Source of the DNA: a virus
Reading direction: 5' to 3' (one strand)
Length of the DNA stretch: 22,433 nt
Virus record (IMG/VR): IMGVR_UViG_3300047557_001302
Span: 1-22,433 of that record
Both the position numbers and the translations under genes were made by a program. Positions 19,778 to 22,433 of the stretch are shown here, one piece after another. Within the stretch, counting starts at the first letter, position 1. Each line of letters begins with the position of its first letter. Below the pieces are notes generated by a model. The model searched no databases. It was not told the origin of the DNA and saw only the letters and a list, made by a program, of their open reading frames with translations.

Positions 19778-22280
19778 AAATGTCGGGTCGATTTACTACA
19801 CCGTCACGCTTGACACATCGCAACTCATCGAGGGGCAACGGAAAGTCGAGGCGTCTACCGGCAAGGTCCAGACATCGCTTACGCAATCTGCGCAAGCGGC
19901 AAAGACGCACGCGCAGGCTGTAGAGGCCGCTGGAATTGCCCAGCGTGAGTACGCGAAGAACGTGGAAAAAGCGGCTGCAAGCACCGACAAATTCACCATG
20001 TCGGCAAAAGCCCAGGCGGCAGCGATGCGAAGCCTACCCGCTCAATTCACTGACATAGCTACCGGGCTTGCGTCTGGTCAAGCACCAATGACCGTGCTTA
20101 TTCAGCAAGGTGGGCAGATTAAGGATATGTTCGGCGGCATCGGCAATGCTGCTAAGGCGATGGGGAGTTACATCGCGAGTCTGGTGACGCCGATCGGTGT
20201 CGCTGCGGCTGCAATCGGCGCGCTCGTGGTCGGGGTCATCAAGGGCCGCGACGAGATGACAGAGCTTCGCAATGGCTTGATATTGACTGGCGGCAGAGCT
20301 GGAGTTACTGCGGATCAGCTATCCGGCATGGCCGAACGGATGGACAACCTCTCTGGCGTCACCAGGGGAAAGGCTGTTGAAGCGCTCAATGAGTTCATTA
20401 AGTCTGGAGCAAAAGGTGCAGCGTCGATCGAGATGATGACGGCTGCGGCTGTTCGCCTTGAGTCTGCCGGTGGGCAAGCTGTAGCAGAGACTGCAAAGCA
20501 ATTTGCTGACTTGGCAAAAGAACCATTGCAAGCCTCGATCAAACTGAATGAGGCCACCGGGTTTCTAACACTCTCGATTTACAAGCAGATCAAGGCGCTG
20601 GAAGAACAGGGTCGACACACCGAAGCCACGGCCCTTGCCCAAAAGGAGTACGCCAACGCACTCAACAGTAGGGCCACAGAGATGGTGGAAAACCTCGGCC
20701 TGATCGAGAAGGGCTGGCGAGGTGTAAAGAACGCGGCCAAGGAAGCCTGGGATGGAATCGTCGGGTTTGGGCGTGAAAAGACGCTAGACGAGAAGATCAA
20801 GGAAACACGCGCCGCAATTGACCAACTGAGCGACCCGAAATATCGGCAGTCAGTTGATACGCCACCCGCTGCGATGGACAAGTTTCTAGCAGCGGAGAAG
20901 ATGCGCCTTGATCTTTTGCTTGAACAGCAAAGGGCCATCAACAAGGCCAATAGCGCTATGGCGGATCAGCAAAACCTGCTGAAAGCCAATGTCAAATGGG
21001 ATGAAACGCGCAACAAGTACAAAGACAAGGAACTCACGCTAGAGAAGGAAATCGCTCGCATTCGGCAAGAGGGCCAAGATGCAGGCGCAACTCCTGAGCA
21101 GATCAAGGCGACGATTGACGCAGCGACAAAAGCACTTGAGGAAAAGGACAAGAAAGGCCGCAAGCCATTCGACCAAGAGCACTACTTGGCAGGTTTGAGA
21201 GAAGCCCAGGCGACAGAGTTCCAACTCATCGACGAGAAGGAAAAGGAAGCCCTGCGCCTAGCAGAAAAGCGCCGTCGGTCGAATGAAGATGGCGAGAGAA
21301 TCAGCGCGGAGACATACACCCAAGCCGTTGAGTTGATTACTGTCGCGGCTGAACAAAAGCGCCAAGAACTCATCTACAAGATGCTCGACGAAGCTGGTAA
21401 ACAGCACATCAAGCAAGAGGAAGAAAAGCAGCGCAAGCTAGATGAGATCAAGAAGGGCCGCGCCTACGCCACGCAAATGAGCGTGGTCGATAGCCCTATC
21501 GGCAAGATCAATCAATGGGAGCAAGACCGATACACAGAGCTTGCAACGCTGCGAGAAAACGACCTGCAAAACGCAGAGCTTTACAACAATGCAATCCTAG
21601 CTGTTGAGCAAGAAGCTGCGAACAAGCGGGCCGAAATCCACCGCAAAGAAGCATCCGATAAGGCGGCCGCAGAGGCTCAAATTCTCGGCAGCGCATCGCA
21701 GATGTTTGGCGCGATGGCTGACATGCAAAAGCAAGCAGCTGGAGAACAGAGCAAGACCTACAAGGCGATGTTCGCGGTGTCGAAGGCCTTCGCCATTGCG
21801 CAATCCGTGGTGAACATCAACAAGGCGATCGGTGATGTGGCGGCGACGGAAGCAACGTGGCAGACCAAGCTGTTAGCCATGGCTTCTATCGCGGCTTCGA
21901 CGGCTGGAATTATCGGCGCGATCAAAGGTGCAACCTTCGGTGGAGGTCGGCAATATGGCGGCCCGGTTGAAGCTGGATCAATGTATCGAGTGAATGAAAC
22001 CGGCCAGCCGGAGATGTTCACGGCTGCGAATGGTTCTCAATACATGATCCCGACGAAAGATGGGAGTGTGACGCCTGCGAATAAGGTGGGCGGCGGTGTT
22101 CAGTGGAATATCGTGGTCAACAATAACGCGTCCAATGCGCAAGCGTCTGCAAGCGTTGACCAATCGAGCCGGACTGTTCAGATCACAATCGCGGAATTGT
22201 CTAACCAAGTTCAGACGAATACCGGGCAATTTTGGAACGCTCTGAGAGGGGCTACAAACGTGCGGGGACGCATCTCATGA
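19770..22280 (+). CDS. Tape measure protein
   Basis: 836 aa from a GTG (MAENVGSIYYTVTLD), with GAGGA eight bases upstream. N-terminal residues 20-90 form an Ala/Gln-rich coiled coil. Residues ~90-130 (PAQFTDIATGLASGQAPMTV, then LIQQGGQIKDMFGGIGNAAK) are the conserved phage tape-measure segment. Residues ~132-157 (YIASLVTPIGVAAAAIGALV) form a hydrophobic region probably used in the membrane during DNA entry. Long charged coiled coils follow to ~640. The Gly-rich C-terminus (GATFGGGRQYGGPVEAGSMY, then RVNETGQPEMFTAANGSQYM) is typical. By the usual rule of about 0.15 nm per residue it predicts a tail near 125 nm, so the phage is a siphovirus. Confidence 0.92.
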   Translation: MAENVGSIYYTVTLDTSQLIEGQRKVEASTGKVQTSLTQSAQAAKTHAQAVEAAGIAQREYAKNVEKAAASTDKFTMSAKAQAAAMRSLPAQFTDIATGLASGQAPMTVLIQQGGQIKDMFGGIGNAAKAMGSYIASLVTPIGVAAAAIGALVVGVIKGRDEMTELRNGLILTGGRAGVTADQLSGMAERMDNLSGVTRGKAVEALNEFIKSGAKGAASIEMMTAAAVRLESAGGQAVAETAKQFADLAKEPLQASIKLNEATGFLTLSIYKQIKALEEQGRHTEATALAQKEYANALNSRATEMVENLGLIEKGWRGVKNAAKEAWDGIVGFGREKTLDEKIKETRAAIDQLSDPKYRQSVDTPPAAMDKFLAAEKMRLDLLLEQQRAINKANSAMADQQNLLKANVKWDETRNKYKDKELTLEKEIARIRQEGQDAGATPEQIKATIDAATKALEEKDKKGRKPFDQEHYLAGLREAQATEFQLIDEKEKEALRLAEKRRRSNEDGERISAETYTQAVELITVAAEQKRQELIYKMLDEAGKQHIKQEEEKQRKLDEIKKGRAYATQMSVVDSPIGKINQWEQDRYTELATLRENDLQNAELYNNAILAVEQEAANKRAEIHRKEASDKAAAEAQILGSASQMFGAMADMQKQAAGEQSKTYKAMFAVSKAFAIAQSVVNINKAIGDVAATEATWQTKLLAMASIAASTAGIIGAIKGATFGGGRQYGGPVEAGSMYRVNETGQPEMFTAANGSQYMIPTKDGSVTPANKVGGGVQWNIVVNNNASNAQASASVDQSSRTVQITIAELSNQVQTNTGQFWNALRGATNVRGRIS

Positions 22281-22433
22281 CATCAGCCTACCCTCTTTCG
22301 TTCCGCACCGTCTTGGCGTCTAAGAGCCGGTCGCAACCTGCTCAATTCACCATCTCATCACCACGGCTAGGGATGGCATACGTCCAGCAGATCGGGACGG
22401 ATATCCCTGTTTTTTGGGATGTGACGTTTCGAT
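22277..22433 (+). CDS. Minor tail protein, N-terminal part (cut by window end)
   Basis: Starts at an ATG overlapping the tape measure stop (ATGA) and is open to the right edge. The 52 visible residues begin MTSAYPLSFRTVLASKSRSQ and include RLGMAYVQQIGTDIPVFWDV. This is the N-terminal pattern of minor tail proteins encoded directly after tape measure genes in many proteobacterial siphoviruses. It is the likely start of the tail-tip gene set (distal tail, hub and fibres), which lies outside the window. Confidence 0.7.
   Translation, partial: MTSAYPLSFRTVLASKSRSQPAQFTISSPRLGMAYVQQIGTDIPVFWDVTFR

Noticed and set aside
19232-19790. Programmed frameshift in the tail chaperone region
   Set aside because: I saw no slippery heptamer near the end of the chaperone-like gene and no second open frame to extend into; the tape measure begins eight bases before its stop.

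Overview
The window is a contiguous block of a tailed double-stranded DNA bacteriophage genome (free phage or prophage; the sequence does not decide). All 32 supported protein genes lie on the + strand. They are packed tightly, mostly with ATGA, GTGA or TGATG stop/start overlaps. Gene order and protein types (two-subunit terminase, DUF1073-type portal, protease/scaffold, HK97-fold capsid, tail tube, long tape measure) indicate a siphovirus with a long non-contractile tail. The helicase, replication and small virion proteins resemble those of phages and prophages of Burkholderiales (Comamonadaceae or Burkholderiaceae). This host assignment is inference from remembered similarity. Both ends of the window are cut inside genes, and no integrase, repressor, lysis or receptor-binding gene is visible.

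Region 1, DNA metabolism (1-5544): the C-terminal part of a SNF2-type helicase, a beta-class DNA methyltransferase and a basic hypothetical protein. Next comes a short control region with a 16-bp perfect palindrome, then two tiny genes. A structured 233-bp intergenic region precedes a replication-initiator-like protein, a DnaC-like ATPase, two small genes (one with a possible HTH) and an HNH-type protein. The initiator gene carries two iteron-like arrays and a hairpin, like the lambda origin inside gene O.

Region 2, packaging and head (5565-15007): a hypothetical protein, TerS, TerL, portal, two beta-rich virion proteins and a MuF-like head morphogenesis protein. A CAT-anticodon tRNA (probably tRNA-Ile2, reading AUA) follows and overlaps the end of the MuF-like gene. 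After a 28-bp perfect palindrome come a DUF2213-like protease/scaffold, a decoration protein, the major capsid protein, a HeH-like small protein, a head-tail connector candidate and a further virion protein.

Region 3, neck and tail (15033-22433): a large protein with about 15 tandem 22-23-residue repeats, several small neck proteins, a tail terminator, the tail tube, a small beta protein, a tail-assembly-chaperone candidate, an 836-aa tape measure and the start of the next tail gene.

The most unusual signals are at nucleotide level. (a) An exact 10-mer, TCCCTATCAT, occurs five times, all on the coding strand in the late region. Three copies lie 16-18 nt upstream of an ATG without a convincing Shine-Dalgarno, and the other two are upstream of plausible starts. 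Its TATCAT half resembles a -10 box, so late, possibly leaderless, promoters are one reading. (b) A tRNA supplies the stop codon of the upstream head gene and is followed by the 28-bp palindrome and a copy of the 10-mer, which looks like a transcript-processing boundary. (c) Dyad-symmetric iterons out of codon phase sit inside the replication gene. (d) A nested, mutually exclusive GC-rich stem-loop lies directly upstream of that gene's ribosome binding site.
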